NCBI GenBank assembly: GCA_963576475.1
Contig: OY754990.1
Span: forward strand, 744,001-808,000
DNA: 64,000 nt
Reading direction: 5' to 3'
Source of the DNA: Molanna angustata
Taxonomy: Eukaryota; Arthropoda; Insecta; Trichoptera; Molannidae
A program made the translations under genes and the position numbers. Shown here one piece after another: positions 45,105 through 57,339 of the stretch. Under the pieces are notes generated by a model. It ran no database searches, was not told the origin of the DNA, and saw only the letters and a program-made list of their open reading frames with translations. The stretch's first letter is position 1; each line of letters opens with the position of its first letter.

Positions 45105-45255
45105 ACCACCAATCAAAATCAAATAGTCACCAAAGTCAAATAGCCACCAAAGTCAAATAATCACCAAAGTCAAATAAAAACCATAGTCAAATAACCACCA
45201 AAGTCAAAAAAAAACCATAGTCAAATAACCACCAAAGTCAAATAGCCACCAATCA
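45105..45255. repeat. 17-18-bp tandem repeat
   Basis: About eight units of ACCAAAGTCAAATAGCC and variants. Confidence 0.85.
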
Positions 45256-45651
45256 ACGTCAATTTTTTGTGCCCGTGAGTATAACTTGCACTAGACTCTA
45301 GTAAATATAAAAGTCATAGATAAATAAAAAACGTTAAGAATATAGAAAACTAGGAAGGAAAGACAATAATCATATTGACAAAATAAACAAATTGGTGTTG
45401 GCATAAGGCAAGCAATAACGGTTTAAAATTATTATTCTTAACATGATAATAAGTTTTTTAATTCCATATTTAAAATATCTGAGTTTCAAACAAGTCTAAT
45501 TTTATTTTTAATAACATGTCAAAATTGCATTTGATATTTTAGTTTTTTCATAGATACCAGCTCTTCCTAGTTCTATATTCCATATTTAAAATTTGAAATC
45601 AACAATAATTTTCTATGGACAAAAATCAAACAAAACAACATAGAAAACATA

Positions 45652-45982
45652 GTTTTGCTCATAGATTTTTATTATAATATACTTGATGTAGTACTCCGTG
45701 CAAAAAGTGAGTCATGGAATATCGTGCGTTTGACGTTTTAGTTGGCAACATATTTCAGTTTTCCTTACATTTCAACACATCCTAGATAATTGTTCTCTAA
45801 ATCTTGTTCTCTAGTGTTTTTTTCAACAACTAAATCCGAAAACAAATCACATTAGTCGTTATTCTCTATAGAAAAACGATGTGGTCTGTCCACCAAAATG
45901 TTAAAAATGCCTCACTTTGAATCATACAAAATTTACTAACAACGACATCTAGTATATTATAGTAAAAATCTATGGTTTTTCT
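45652..45982. mobile_element. 8-bp-TSD MITE (hAT-like), copy 2
   Basis: The element 45660-45974 (315 bp) has ends CATAGATTTTTATTATAA and the near-inverse. Flanks are GTTTTGCT and GTTTTTCT (7 of 8 match). Confidence 0.8.
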
Positions 45983-46589
45983 ATATAAATATCCACAACA
46001 GTGCAGAGATTTTTATGTCTACAAAATTTCTGCGAAACAAAAATTATCTAAGCATTTTTTTAATTTTAGAATCACAAACATCAATTTGCTAAAAGGTATT
46101 TTTTGTATACAATAAATATTTTGTTTTTGATAGTACATTGTTTTTATATATTTTTTCTTAATTTTTTAGTTGAATATAATATATATGTTTTTTTTTAAAT
46201 TATGGAAGACAAATCGCATGGCTCACATAACACATTCCATTAGACAGCGATAATTTAAATTCAAAAATACATTCTAGAATTTCGATTATACCATAGGTAG
46301 GTCAACTATAAGCATAGACAATGTCTCAATTTGTTTTCATTTTTGTATTTCTAACCAATTGAATTTAATTTTTAATCTTTGGATGAATCGGATATGTCAC
46401 ATATTTTTTTGGCCGAGACAACTATAGTAATATGGTTTATCTAGAGTAAACTGTCAGTTTGAGTGAAAGATTGATTTCCATAGAAAAAGTGGGAGTTTTT
46501 CAATTGGTTTCATGTGTTGTAAAAATATATTTTTGAAATCAACTTGAATATTGAATAAATTGAAACATGTCACTAAATTAGCTAATACT

Positions 46590-46860
46590 TCATTACATCT
46601 CTTAATCTTAACAAAATACCCAGCATTCTCCTTTCCATGGATCTTTGTATTACTGCTAAATTATGTACCATTTTGTTTTTTAAACACAAGAGTTTCACAG
46701 CCATACGCCATTATCGGGAGAACGCAAGCATCAGACTTTATTTTTAAGATAATTGGCGTACTTCGGAGAGTTCAGAATTTAAGATATTTTACCAAACGCA
46801 GCCCATGCTAGACCTCGTCTTCTTTCAATTTTTGCCTCTTGATTTTCTTTACTGATAACA
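46590..46860 (-). pseudogene. Non-LTR retrotransposon fragment
   Basis: The minus strand reads KIKSDACVLPIMAYGCETL, which matches the ACVLPxxxYGxET block downstream of LINE reverse transcriptases. Stops interrupt the flanking frame. Confidence 0.55.
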
Positions 46861-46879
46861 ATATGTATGTATAATAATA

Positions 46880-47480
46880 TAAAATGAGTGGGTTGTAGCC
46901 AATGCTATACTCCTCACTATCAAGTCACTCCACAACAAGGTATTCAAATTTTAGATGGAAAATTTTCAGCATTTTCATGAAATGAGTTTGTTAAATTAGT
47001 TTCAAATTCAATATTTTATTATGAAACCTTCAGGGGGGCAAGTCTGGTCGACCGTCGAAATCAAAACCCTCCATGTTTACCCATATCATGGATATAATTA
47101 TCATATGGAGTTCATGATATGGGTAAACATGGAGGGTTTTGATTTCGACGGTTGACCAGACTTGCCCCCGATAATTTTTCAATGCCATTTTATGTATGTG
47201 ATGTGCCTTTTTAACAATTTGAAAATAAAAATATCAAATTTTAAGTTTCCTGAGCTTGGGGTCACTTTGAAATATTTGACAGTTAAAAATCATCAGATAT
47301 CCCCATTATCTGAGTATTAGATATACAAATTTGAAAAGAATCGAATGAGAACTTTAGTCTATAATCAATAAATTAGAATAAAGACACACACATACGGATA
47401 CATTGTGATGTAACTTTCAGAGTACAATCTCAGTATGATACTAGTTGATAATCTGCAATAAAACAAATAACCTTAAAAAT
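46880..47480 (+). repeat. Dispersed repeat (GAGTGGGTTGTGGCC family), copy 3
   Basis: The longest copy, GAGTGGGTTGTAGCCAATGC to TGATACTAGTTGATAATCTG. It is interrupted by the hairpin element at 47,034-47,169. No coding sense. Confidence 0.75.
47034..47169. mobile_element. Hairpin MITE (about 136 bp)
   Basis: Arms GGGGGCAAGTCTGGTCGACC ... CCCATATCATG and their inverse are separated by about 22 bp, with nearly perfect pairing. Copies 1 and 2 of the host repeat lack it. A decayed relative is at 63,355-63,430. Confidence 0.75.
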
Positions 47481-47839
47481 CGGAAGTTCATATAATATTC
47501 TCACTATATCCCCTTGGAGTAGTGAGTAGTAAAAAAATATTTATATATTTTTAGAGCTAACAATTGATGGACACCAAGAGGTTGATTTGTGCTGTAGCGC
47601 CATCGAAGAAGAAAGAATTTTGTTTTTAAATTATCACTGCCTGTACAAATATGTTTATATTTAAAATACAAGAAAGTTTTTCTTAGTTTAATAAGATTGA
47701 TAAAAGACATATTATTTTTTTAATATTACATTAGAAGCATATTACATATATATGATAATTGATTTCAATATATTTATATCTTGTAATATATTAACCCTAG
47801 CCCAATGATATTCCTTATGTATAATAAAATAGTTCAATG

Positions 47840-48125
47840 ATTTTTCATAGAGAGGTTGCTCAAATCTAATGTAATTATATAATTTTTCAGAGAGGTTGCC
47901 CAAATCTAATATAATTAATATGATTTTTCAGAGAGAGGTTGTCCAAATCTATTTTTTTATTATTTTTCAGACAGAGGTTGCCCAAATCTAATGTAATTAT
48001 ATGATTTTTCAGGGAGAGGTTGCCCAAATCGAAAATAATTAATATGATTTTTCAAATAGAGGTTACCCAAATCTAATGATTTTTAGATTTTTCATAGAGA
48101 TGTTGCCCAAATTTAATGATTTTAT
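47840..48125. repeat. About 42-bp degenerate tandem repeat
   Basis: Seven units close to GATTTTTCAGAGAGAGGTTG + CCCAAATCTAATGTAATTAT. Confidence 0.8.
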
Positions 48126-48609
48126 CAAAATAAAATACTGCGATTAAATCATTAATTATTCTTAAATATATTTTAAAGTATAAGAATGTCATAAAAACGT
48201 CTTTGTGTACTTATTCTTTTTGACAACATATCACTTATAAGTGATATAAAAATTGACTACTAATCACTTTTATTATCATTAAATTAAATCAAATTTTAGA
48301 AAAACAAAAAACATTTTTTTTTTGAAATATCAACGATTGGACAACTTTTATATTGCCATATTTTTTTACTATGGCGATAATAAAAAACAAATTATTTTCA
48401 TATCCATGGCATTTTTCGTTTATATTAATTTAATAATGTACTCTTTGGTTTTTAATAAGATTAGGTAGGTACTTAATAATTATGTTTCATATGTTTATCT
48501 TTGTCTGTGTCTTTTTAAAATAATTATCTATGGACAAATATTTCATTTAAAAAATAATTAAACCATTGATGGGTTTACTTTTTTGATCAAAATTATTCAT
48601 TAATACATA

Positions 48610-49600
48610 CATACCATCATAACATGTCTCTGATGAGGTAGGCAGAGAGAATTGAATGCCTCATTATTATAATATCTTGACATGCATCCATCGCCGGATC
48701 AAAATTCATGTATCGTCTCATACATATTTGTCTGTTGTACAAGCTCCTTACATTTCCATCTTTCAGGATGTTGTTCACATGATTGTGACATCCTTTTCTA
48801 GGACGTTCCCGACCTCTTGTTCCATTCCTCTCATTTTCTTTGTCAGGGCTACGTTCACAATGAACGCCGAGTGCTCTTAGTGACACTCTAAGCCATTCAT
48901 AATGACCGGAAATAGACGCTCGAAAGACACTCTGTGGCGTTCAGTTTGAATGTTGTACACACCAAACACTATAAAACTGTCGGATGAAAAACGCTCTCAC
49001 TTCTATTTTATCTGTGGAATGATGTCTTCTATTTGTTTCTGTGGTATCTATTATGTCAGTTAACATTATTTATGATGACAATATATGCATTCACAAAGAG
49101 GTTAATTTATAAAAATATCATTCAACAATTTCCAACAATAGGTCAGAGATCATTATTTACTCCACTGCCCAATTGTTGTTTTTTGATGAAAATATAACCT
49201 AAAATAGAGACATGTATGATAAATGACATTTGACACTTAAAACACCCGATGCTGCGTTCAGATTGAAACGCCGCTTGAAAGCGTTCAGTGAGATTGGTGT
49301 GAAGAACGCCATCATATGCAACTTCAGGTACATTCGATGCCCGACGTCGAGTGTTGAATCTGCACACAGCCCAGGCTTTCTTCATTCATTCTTCCAAACC
49401 ACCTCAATGTGTTAACATTCATTCTATTGATGTCATCCTTCTTTATTTTAGATTCTTTTCTTGTGTCCTCATTTCTTACCCTGTCGTGCATCGTCCTATT
49501 ACAAATTCTCTTCAGTGATCTCATTTCACCTGCAATTATTCTGCTTCCACGCAACTTCTGCCATGTCCAAATGTCACTTATATGCAATATAATTTGTAAA
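48610..49600 (-). pseudogene. LINE-A fragment split by a 525-bp element
   Basis: The downstream part (48,846-48,610) reads GRERPRKGCHNHVNNILKDG and MRHSILSAYLIRDML. The upstream part (49,600-49,372) reads TWQKLRGSRI, RSLKRICNRTMHDRVRNEDT and [16 protein letters not shown]. The break falls in the ERLTKK region of the intact relatives. Confidence 0.8.
48847..49371. mobile_element. Non-autonomous element with GCGTTCA-rich ends, 3-bp CAG duplication
   Basis: CAG at 48844-48846 and 49372-49374 flank the element, as read against uninterrupted LINE-A copies. The ends are GGCTACGTTCACA and, inverted, GGCTGTGTGCAGA (imperfect). GCGTTCA / GAACGCC motifs recur inside. A 3-bp duplication fits PIF/Harbinger or CMC, but the superfamily is uncertain. 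Confidence 0.6.
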
Positions 49601-50029
49601 AGATGATTAAAAACTCTATTTAAATTTGATTTGAATTCTTTTTTTTTTCTAAAGATCAACCATAATGGGGATCTTTAAAATATTATAGTAATGAATATAA
49701 ACAGACACATGACAGATGTAACATATTTCAACATTAATTGACTTATGAAATATTAGAATATATAATAGTTTAATCATAAAAAAAACATACAAATATTAAA
49801 TAAATCTATCATTAATTATAAATAATAAATATGTAGATAAAAAATGCACATAATATTTAAGCAAAATAATGTATTTTAAATTTCCAATTTTGCAGTAGAG
49901 CGATTCAAATGTCAACATTAATACATAAATTTCATATTTATCTAAGTGAAATAATTATGATTTATAGATAGTATGGGTACCCCTTACAGCACCAAGCAAA
50001 TCTCTATTTAAATTGAATGAATTAAGGTG

Positions 50030-50310
50030 AATATTTCCCATATGAATATGACTCATGTGTAAGGACTGTTGCTTTCATTGTTTACAAAGAGAAATTTTCT
50101 CAATAGATGGCGTCACAAAGAAGTTACTTCCTCACTTCATAGATGGCGATGGTGTTGATTAAAAAATATATAGAACTTTCAAAAATTGAATTGATAGGGA
50201 ACTCAATAAGAAGGTACAATTGGTGAACGTTGCGTCGTAAGCCCTGTAGGTGCCTTGAGATCGTAGTTCTCCTATAATATTCCAACTTCGTCTCTATCGA
50301 GATGTTAAAA
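50030..50310 (-). repeat. Dispersed repeat (CACCTACAGGGCTT family), copy
   Basis: Reverse of 51.60-51.96 kb, from GTTGCTTTCATTGTTTAC to AACTTCGTCTCTATCGAG. Confidence 0.75.
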
Positions 50311-50314
50311 ATTC

Positions 50315-51430
50315 ATTGTAAAATATCATATGTCATTTATTGACTGATTTGCTGCATCGTAAATAAACATTTTATTTATTTACCATATTTATAATGACAA
50401 CAATAAGTAGATTACTGCTGCCCAACTAGGAAATACTGTTCTAGGGATAGCAGTTTACAATTTTTATTGACAAATATATGCAATTATGAACCAGGTGATC
50501 CTGTGTTTCCGTTCCACACTAAATATGTACACATTACCTCAACTTTCTGCGCTCACAATCATTACCTCAACAAACATATGGACTCACACAAAACAGATCA
50601 ACCAGGTCCTAATGTCCGCCATAATACCTGTCATAAATTGTTTGAGAATAAGCTAGGAACACCAATGCCATCTGTCAAATGAAGATTAAACTTATTTCTA
50701 ATTTGATCTATTGAAAAATTGATTGGTTAACATAATTGTTGGTATATGCACTCATTAAAATATTCAATTTAAAATCAACACTTTTGAACATTGAAAAAAT
50801 GGCTTAAGTGCTCCATTTTAACTCTATTTCCAATCATTCAACAATTGAAAAATTCTTTAACATAAATATTTATGGATGGGTAAAAATGATAAATGGTAAA
50901 GGGACCCTAACCGCGCCAAATAAACCTTTTCAAATATTTAACAATGTAGATAAATTATTCTTTTAAAAAATCTTAAATTAATGTCACTTCAAAATTTGCA
51001 AAATCGACTCTCAAACTTTTTAACATGACAGCTCAGTCATATATTATATTGGTAATCTTTTCTTGTCACGATAAATTGTAAATATAATGTATGTCGATTT
51101 CAACAGGGCCAGACCTACAGTTTGCAACCCCTGCTGCATTTTACTAGTTCAATGATGTCTACAGTTAAAAGTAAAATACCTTTTTGATTATAGACATCTT
51201 TTATTATAGAATTCTACAAAATAAAATCTTTGTTGATTATTATTTAGTATTTCTAATTTTTTGACTGCTAATTCTTGATGCTAATTATCACTTTTATAAA
51301 AATTACTTAAAAATAAGTAAAAAAAAACACAAATTTTTAAGTTTTTTCCACTAATTTAAAAATATTGACCACTGACTCGATTCGTTCAAAGAGCATCACC
51401 ATTCAGTAGATGAAAAAGTTAAAAAATATG
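50315..51430. other. Intergenic DNA, nothing coding
   Basis: A frame at 50,467-50,682 has no recognisable motif. 50,400-50,460 (TAGATTACTGCTGCCCAACT) recurs at about 52.33 and 62.94 kb, so it is repeat-derived. Confidence 0.5.
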
Positions 51431-51433
51431 TTT

Positions 51434-51575
51434 TTTTAATAATAATAATAATAATGAACACTTCCTTGCACCCTGCGCAAGTGACGAGTTTATTGCCGTA
51501 TGGCAATTTCTTCCAAATAACCAGTGTTTCCAGTCCAGAGAAGCAATATTTGCATGAGAAATGAATTTAAATAAT
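51434..51575 (-). repeat. SINE family 3, tail part
   Basis: CTTCCTTGCACCCTGCGC to GAGAAATGAATTTAAATAAT; the head has been replaced by the following repeat. Confidence 0.75.
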
Positions 51576-51597
51576 ATTTTTATACACAAACATTTTT

Positions 51598-51990
51598 TCA
51601 ACATCTCAATAGAGACGAAGTTGGGATATTGTAGAAGAACCAGGAACTCGAGGCACCTACAGGGCTTACGACCTGTCATCGGCTGGTTTACGTGATCACT
51701 TTATGCGCTTGCACAACGTTCACCAATTATGCCTTCTTATTGAGTTCCCCTATCAATGTAATTTTGAAAGTTCTATATATTTGAATAGTGTGTAACATTT
51801 TACCTGAAAATAATGCATTATTACTATTGCCATCTATGGAGTAATGGAGAAACCTTTTTGTAACGCCATCTATTGAGAAATTAATTTTTATTTGTAAACA
51901 ATGAAAGCAACAGTCCTTATAAATGAGATGACGGTGTCTCGCACAGATGTCACCCATGAACTGCGCCAGAAATATTATTTCATTTTTGGC
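51598..51990 (+). repeat. Dispersed repeat (CACCTACAGGGCTT family), longest copy
   Basis: ACATCTCAATAGAGACGAAG through ATGTCACCCATGAACTGCGC. Other copies: 27.64, 39.69 (with internal deletion), 50.03 and 60.01 kb. Confidence 0.75.
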
Positions 51991-52024
51991 TTGTTTACCT
52001 ACTTGTACCATAATATGTTGTACC

Positions 52025-52112
52025 ATGAATTTAAATATATTTCTCCTCTGCTGGGAATCGAACCCAGGACGCCCACACAGAAACCTAACGGCTTACCAAC
52101 TGTGCCTCGTGT
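52025..52112 (-). repeat. SINE family 3, head part
   Basis: TTTCTCCTCTGCTGGGAATC, GAACCCAGGACGCCC and CTTACCAACTGTGCC, reversed. Confidence 0.75.
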
Positions 52113-52394
52113 TTTTTACTTATTTTTAAGTAATTTTATATAAGTGGTATTATTTATTAGTTTATTTCGTTGCTGTTTTGAAAATGAACATCATAATATT
52201 GATTGCCAAAACTAAAAACGATGCTAAGAAGAAGAGTACAGACAGATTTTGAATGTGATAAGAGCGAGTAAAGTATACTTTTTATTTTATTTATTTTATA
52301 TCACACCAAATTTACAACGACAACAACAAATAGATTATTGTTGCCCAACCAGGATATTATGGCACTACGACAGCGTTATGTTTGGCAACTTTGA

Positions 52395-53830
52395 CATCCT
52401 TTGATGGTCCAGCCATCCTATTCTTGGGCGGCCCCGACCTCTAATTTCATTCCTGTCTGCAATGCATATTTTCTTTGTCAGGCGTTCCTCATTCATTTTC
52501 CCCATGTGGCCAAACCATCTCAATGTGTTCACTTTCATTCTATTAATAACATCTTTCTTCATCTTACATTCTTTCCTTAAGTCCTCATTTATGACCCTGT
52601 CATACATCGTCCTATTACAATTCTTCCAGTATTATCCAACATCGCTCCGCCAGATCTGCGTAGAATGCATGCCACTGTCAAACAGAAAAGCAAAATAAAA
52701 AACAATCCTCACTTGCCAGTTTTTGACGACATCTTCCACCCACCCCATAAAAGGGTAAGTTCCCGGTACCCAATTTGGACAGTCGAGGCAGAGGACTACA
52801 GTGTTGAATCCGCTTGGAAAGAAAGATGGGCCAACGTGTACGTTCAGAACAACCACCTAGTTATGGACCCAACAACCCGAGTACCTGGATTCGACCTGCC
52901 ATGAAAAATATGGGTACAGCAAAACAGGGTTAGAACGGAACATGGTTGCTGTAACTTCTTGCTCTGGAGATGGGATGGAGAACCCAGAGTGTGAATGTGG
53001 AGATGAGCAGACAGTAAAGCACATGGTGCAAGACTGCCAGATCAGGAAATTTAGCGGCACCCTCCAAGATATCCACGAGGCAAGACCAGAAGCGATGGAA
53101 TGGCTGACAGAACTTTATCCAAGGCTATAAAACTCAGACGCTGCCCATATGGGTGAAGAGGATACAAGTACCAGAGCCACACGAAAAGTAAAGTAAGTAC
53201 ATATTCTTCTTAGCGATCTCATTTCAATAGTGTTTATTCTGTTTTCGTGCGACTTCTGCCATGTCCAGGTTTCACTGTTGTAGCGAGGATCGAAGAGGCA
53301 GCGCCTCTGACTACTATATATATCCCCACCAATGACTTGCTCAAACAGTTTTCCTTGCGCCTCCGTCAAATAAACAACATGTCATATGATTGGCGCATTA
53401 TTATTTCGCTCCATTAAATAGGTAGTCTCAATATGACTCAAATACCTGTAGTGGTGACCCCGACGTGATATACTTCTCTATAGTATGGTTGTACTTATAT
53501 ATAGTATGGTTATATAGTTATCTATAGTACGTCAAGGTTGGTACTATGATTGATTTACAAATGGCGACTTTGATATGTTGGGGTTATTCATAACTGTTCT
53601 AAGTGCTCCATTCATTCTGTTTCCTATCATAACTCGCCTTATCAGGCCGTCCATTCTGTTGAAACATACTTCCCAGATAGATAGATATACATGTTGACTT
53701 GCTCGAGTGATTCGTTCTCTACTTTTATTTGGCACGCTGTTCTGCTTTCACTCTTTTCAAACACCATAATCTTTGATTTGCTGGCATTCATCCTCAGTCC
53801 GTTCTCTATGCATCCTTCATATACCATACT
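52395..53830 (-). pseudogene. LINE-A copy broken into three pieces
   Basis: From 5' to 3' on the minus strand: 53,830-53,550 ([20 protein letters not shown], then MIGNRMNGALRTVMNNPNIS), 53,280-53,205 ([20 protein letters not shown]) and 52,625-52,395 ([53 protein letters not shown]). The gap at 53,205-52,627 is a plus-strand LINE insertion. The gap at 53,550-53,280 is other sequence. Confidence 0.8.
52627..53203 (+). pseudogene. Second LINE C-terminal fragment (LINE-E) inserted in LINE-A
   Basis: A plus-strand frame reads IAPPDLRRMHATVKQKS, then LPVFDDIFHPPHKRVSSRYP, VYVQNNHLVMDPTTRVPGFD and, after a frameshift, a zinc-knuckle-like CECGDEQTVKHMVQDC and LPRL-type end. It is flanked by ATTCTTC on both sides (about 52,621 and 53,204), a probable 7-bp target duplication. 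Confidence 0.75.
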
Positions 53831-53974
53831 TACAATAAGATACTGTAACTATTCCTTATTTTCGTCATACAAACATAATCTGTTTACCCGTAACTTGACA
53901 TAATTGATATTACATCCTGTGTAGGATAAAATATTTCATTGGTTAGGTACTCGATAATAAGTCGTGGAAAACAA

Positions 53975-54322
53975 TGCCATGTCATAGATTTTTTTTATAA
54001 TATACTAGATGTATGTAGTACTCCGTGCAAAAAGTGAGTCATGGAATATTGTGCGTTTGACGTTTTGGTTGGCAACATATTTCAGTTTTCCTTACATTTC
54101 AACACTTCCTAGATAACTTTTATCCAAACATCAACAATTATAATGTTTTTTAGACAAATAAATCCGAAAACAACTCACATTAGTCGTTATTCTCTATAGA
54201 AAAACGATGTGGTCTGGAAACAAAACGTCAAAAATCCCCCGGAAAAATGACTCACTTTGATTAATACAAAATTTGCTAACTACGACATCTAGTATATTAA
54301 AATAAAAATCTATGTGCCATGT
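53975..54322. mobile_element. 8-bp-TSD MITE (hAT-like), copy 3
   Basis: The element 53983-54314 (332 bp) is flanked by TGCCATGT on both sides (53975-53982, 54315-54322), a perfect 8-bp duplication. Ends CATAGATTTTT and inverse. About as long as copy 2. Confidence 0.85.
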
Positions 54323-55730
54323 ATATTTTCAAATATATTCTATGGATAGAACGAATTTTTTCTCACTCGTTCTCTTGTATTCAAAATCTCTCATTGTACT
54401 CCCTTTGCAGATATCTGTAGGTCTGCCTATTAATATTACGACACAATCGTCGAGATTTCAGATTAGCACTTGTTATCGACCATCGTTTGGTGGTCTGCAG
54501 GAGCTAGGGTGCCCCACTGTTCACACGACCAATTGAAAAAAGGGGCCCGATGGTGGATCCGACCCTGGATCTCAACAACTTTAAACATTTTTCTACGATT
54601 TGACGATAATATGTATATGATATAAATATAATAAGTACCATAAAATTCCTATCGTACAATATTTTATTTAAGTACTTAAATATCAATATATAATCATGTT
54701 ATGATAATTTTTTTTTCAATTCAAAATATTTTTATTTAAGATAAACATTACAAATTATGATATGAAATTCATGGAAGATTTATTTTGACATTTTGGGATA
54801 TGTTCTTATATTTTTTTTTTCAATTTCATTTCACGAAATATCTAGGTATTTTATTAATTAAATCTTTTCGATCTAATTGTTTGAATGTTTCTTGACAATA
54901 ATTATATCTATTAAATTAGAATTAATTTTAATTTACAAAATAGAATATTGAGGCTTTAAAAATATTTTTGTCAAGCAGCCGATTTCAAATATTTTTTTTC
55001 ATAACTTTTAGTTTAACTTTATAGAGACGAGCGTCACCTATACATGAAAGCTGATTTCGTGCCTAAAAGACGAGTGTCTTCTCTAGATGCCACGCTAGTA
55101 TACACCAAATATGCCCGTCCACAGGTAGGTACTGCGAGTTTTTTTTCATATCCGTTGTCAAAAGGTTAAAAAACATTTTAATGAATATGTACTAATCGTC
55201 ATCATCAGTGTCGTCTTCCACATTGCTAAGGGTCATGACCAGTCTCTGTCTTCTTCATCATGATGTTTTGTATTGTAGTCCTCCATTTCTTCCTTCCGAC
55301 ACACCTGTCCTCATTGCTTAACCACCGCTGTACCAGTGGCAGTCCTAATCTAAGGACCTAGTCAATGTGTCATTCATCAGTGGAAAAAAAATGTCAATGT
55401 ATAGAAGTGACAGTTTGACTGAGTTATCTTGAGTGATCGTTAAATGACACGTTAGGGGGGCAGGTCCTTTCAACTTATGGGGGATCTCCCTCTTCCCCTT
55501 CTACCTTCAACCCCACCAACGATATATACAACAGTAGGCGGAAAAGGTCAAACACCTCCATCTCCTCTTTTGACATACATATTTTGTCTCATTTACATGT
55601 TCTGTATTATTTTTACATTCTGTGTTCCTTTATTTCAGAGTTTTGAGACTAGTGATTGCGCAGAGATCAAAATTCGACCTTAAATAATTTGATGTTTCGA
55701 AAAGTCGTTTTACCTGATCTCTCATAAAAG
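54323..55730. other. Intergenic DNA with possible LINE tail
   Basis: No gene. On the minus strand about 55,360-55,220 reads RWLSNEDRCVGRKKWRTTIQ, weakly like a LINE C-terminus. 55,020-55,090 carries the GACGAGCGTC short repeat. Confidence 0.4.
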
Positions 55731-55734
55731 TTAT

Positions 55735-55915
55735 TTGACCCAATCTATCATAAAAAGTTATTTGACCTGATCCATCGTAAAAAGTTAATTTGACCTGATC
55801 CATCGTAAAAAGTTATTTGACCTGATCCATCGTAAAAAGTTATTTGACCTGATCCATCGTAAAAAGTTATTTGACCTGATCCATCGTAAAAAGTTATTTG
55901 ACCTGATCTATCACA
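55735..55915. repeat. 27-bp tandem array, about 6-7 units
   Basis: Unit GTAAAAAGTTATTTGACCTG + ATCCATC, with a few variants at the ends. Confidence 0.92.
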
Positions 55916-56179
55916 AAAAAAAAAAACATTGTGTTCTATTCATCAAGGGATACAAAGATTTCTCTTCACATATTAAAAAGTAATATGAAATAAATTGATA
56001 CTAAACAATCTACGGACTGACTTTAAATATAATGTTTTATTTAATTTAATGTATTTGTAACACATGTTATGTATAAATTATAGCTAACTACATTCCTCCT
56101 CCATATAAACTTTAACTTTTCTAAAACAATAAAATCTCATATATTTCAGCAGCAATGACGTTCACCATCACACATTCTA

Positions 56180-56290
56180 TTGAATGTACCGCCTATGGGT
56201 GAGACGAGACTGGTGTGTGGGGATACATGCACGTGTCGTGGTTCCTTTTCACTGGTGACCCTACAATGTGGGATATGCAGTGACGGTATG
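56180..56290. repeat. Short repeat (CACAATGTGGGATATGC type)
   Basis: GAGACGAGACTGGTGTGTGG ... CCCTACAATGTGGGATATGC, related to 34,835-34,960. Confidence 0.55.
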
Positions 56291-56749
56291 AGTGAATGTA
56301 CTGACGATTGATTTGATCTACTGTAGACCATAGTGTATTCAATGGGTATTTTGAAAAATTTAAGATGTCTTATTCAAATAATTTTTTTTCAATTATTTGA
56401 AACCGGCCGTGAAATTTTAATAAATCCATGCTATTATTTACACTTTTGAAATCTTGATATGACATAAGACAATAATTGTCAGAACATATTTAACAATAGT
56501 AGGTACGTAATTGGTGTTTTGAAAATAAATCATTGACAGTTGAATCTTAATGTAATAACAGTTTTAAAATAATATATTTTTAATTTGATTCAAAATTTCC
56601 AAATTAATTAATTTATTTGATAATGTTGATAAATAAAATAACTTTGGTATCCTAAAATAAATGAACTTTGGCATATATAGGTACCGTACAATAAATTATA
56701 TCTTTATAAAATGTTAATGTTGATATCAAATATCCTGGGATCTTGTGTG

Positions 56750-57335
56750 TATCACATATTTAAACATTGGCAACGTACAATAAAATAATTTGTTTGTATC
56801 ACAAAATAAAGTTAAAATAATCTCAAGTAACCTTGGTGTATCACAAAATCAAGTTAAAATAATATCAAGTAACCTTTGTGTATCGCAAAATCAAGTTAAA
56901 ATAATATCAAGTAACCTTTATATCACAAAATCAAGTTAAAATAATCTCAAGTAACTTTTGTACCACAAAATAAAGTTAAATTATATCAAGTAACCATTGT
57001 ATCACAAAATCAAGTTAAAATAATCTCAAGTAACATTTGTATCCCAAAAATAAATTCTAGTAGCATTTGTATCACAAAATCAAGTTAATATAATTTCAAG
57101 TAACCTTTGTATCATGAAACAAATTTAAATAAACATTGGCAACATGCAATAAAATAATTTTTTTGTATCACAAAATTAAGTTAAAATAATCTCAAGTAAC
57201 ATTTCTATTACAAAATAAACTTAAAATAATCTCAAGTAACGTTTGTATCACAAAATCAAGTTAAAATAATCTCAAGTAACTTTTGTATCACAAAATCAAA
57301 TAAAAATAATCCTAAGTAGAATTTGTATCACTAAA
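56750..57335. repeat. About 38-42-bp degenerate tandem repeat
   Basis: About 13 units of TATCACAAAATCAAGTTAAA + ATAATCTCAAGTAACCTTTG with variable length. Confidence 0.85.
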
Positions 57336-57339
57336 TAAA

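Noticed and set aside
46551..46811. 86-codon plus-strand ORF
   Set aside because: It is the shadow of a minus-strand LINE fragment (ACVLPIMAYGCET).
50467..50682. 71-codon ORF as a small gene
   Set aside because: No motif, poor codon pattern, and its surroundings recur elsewhere as repeat.
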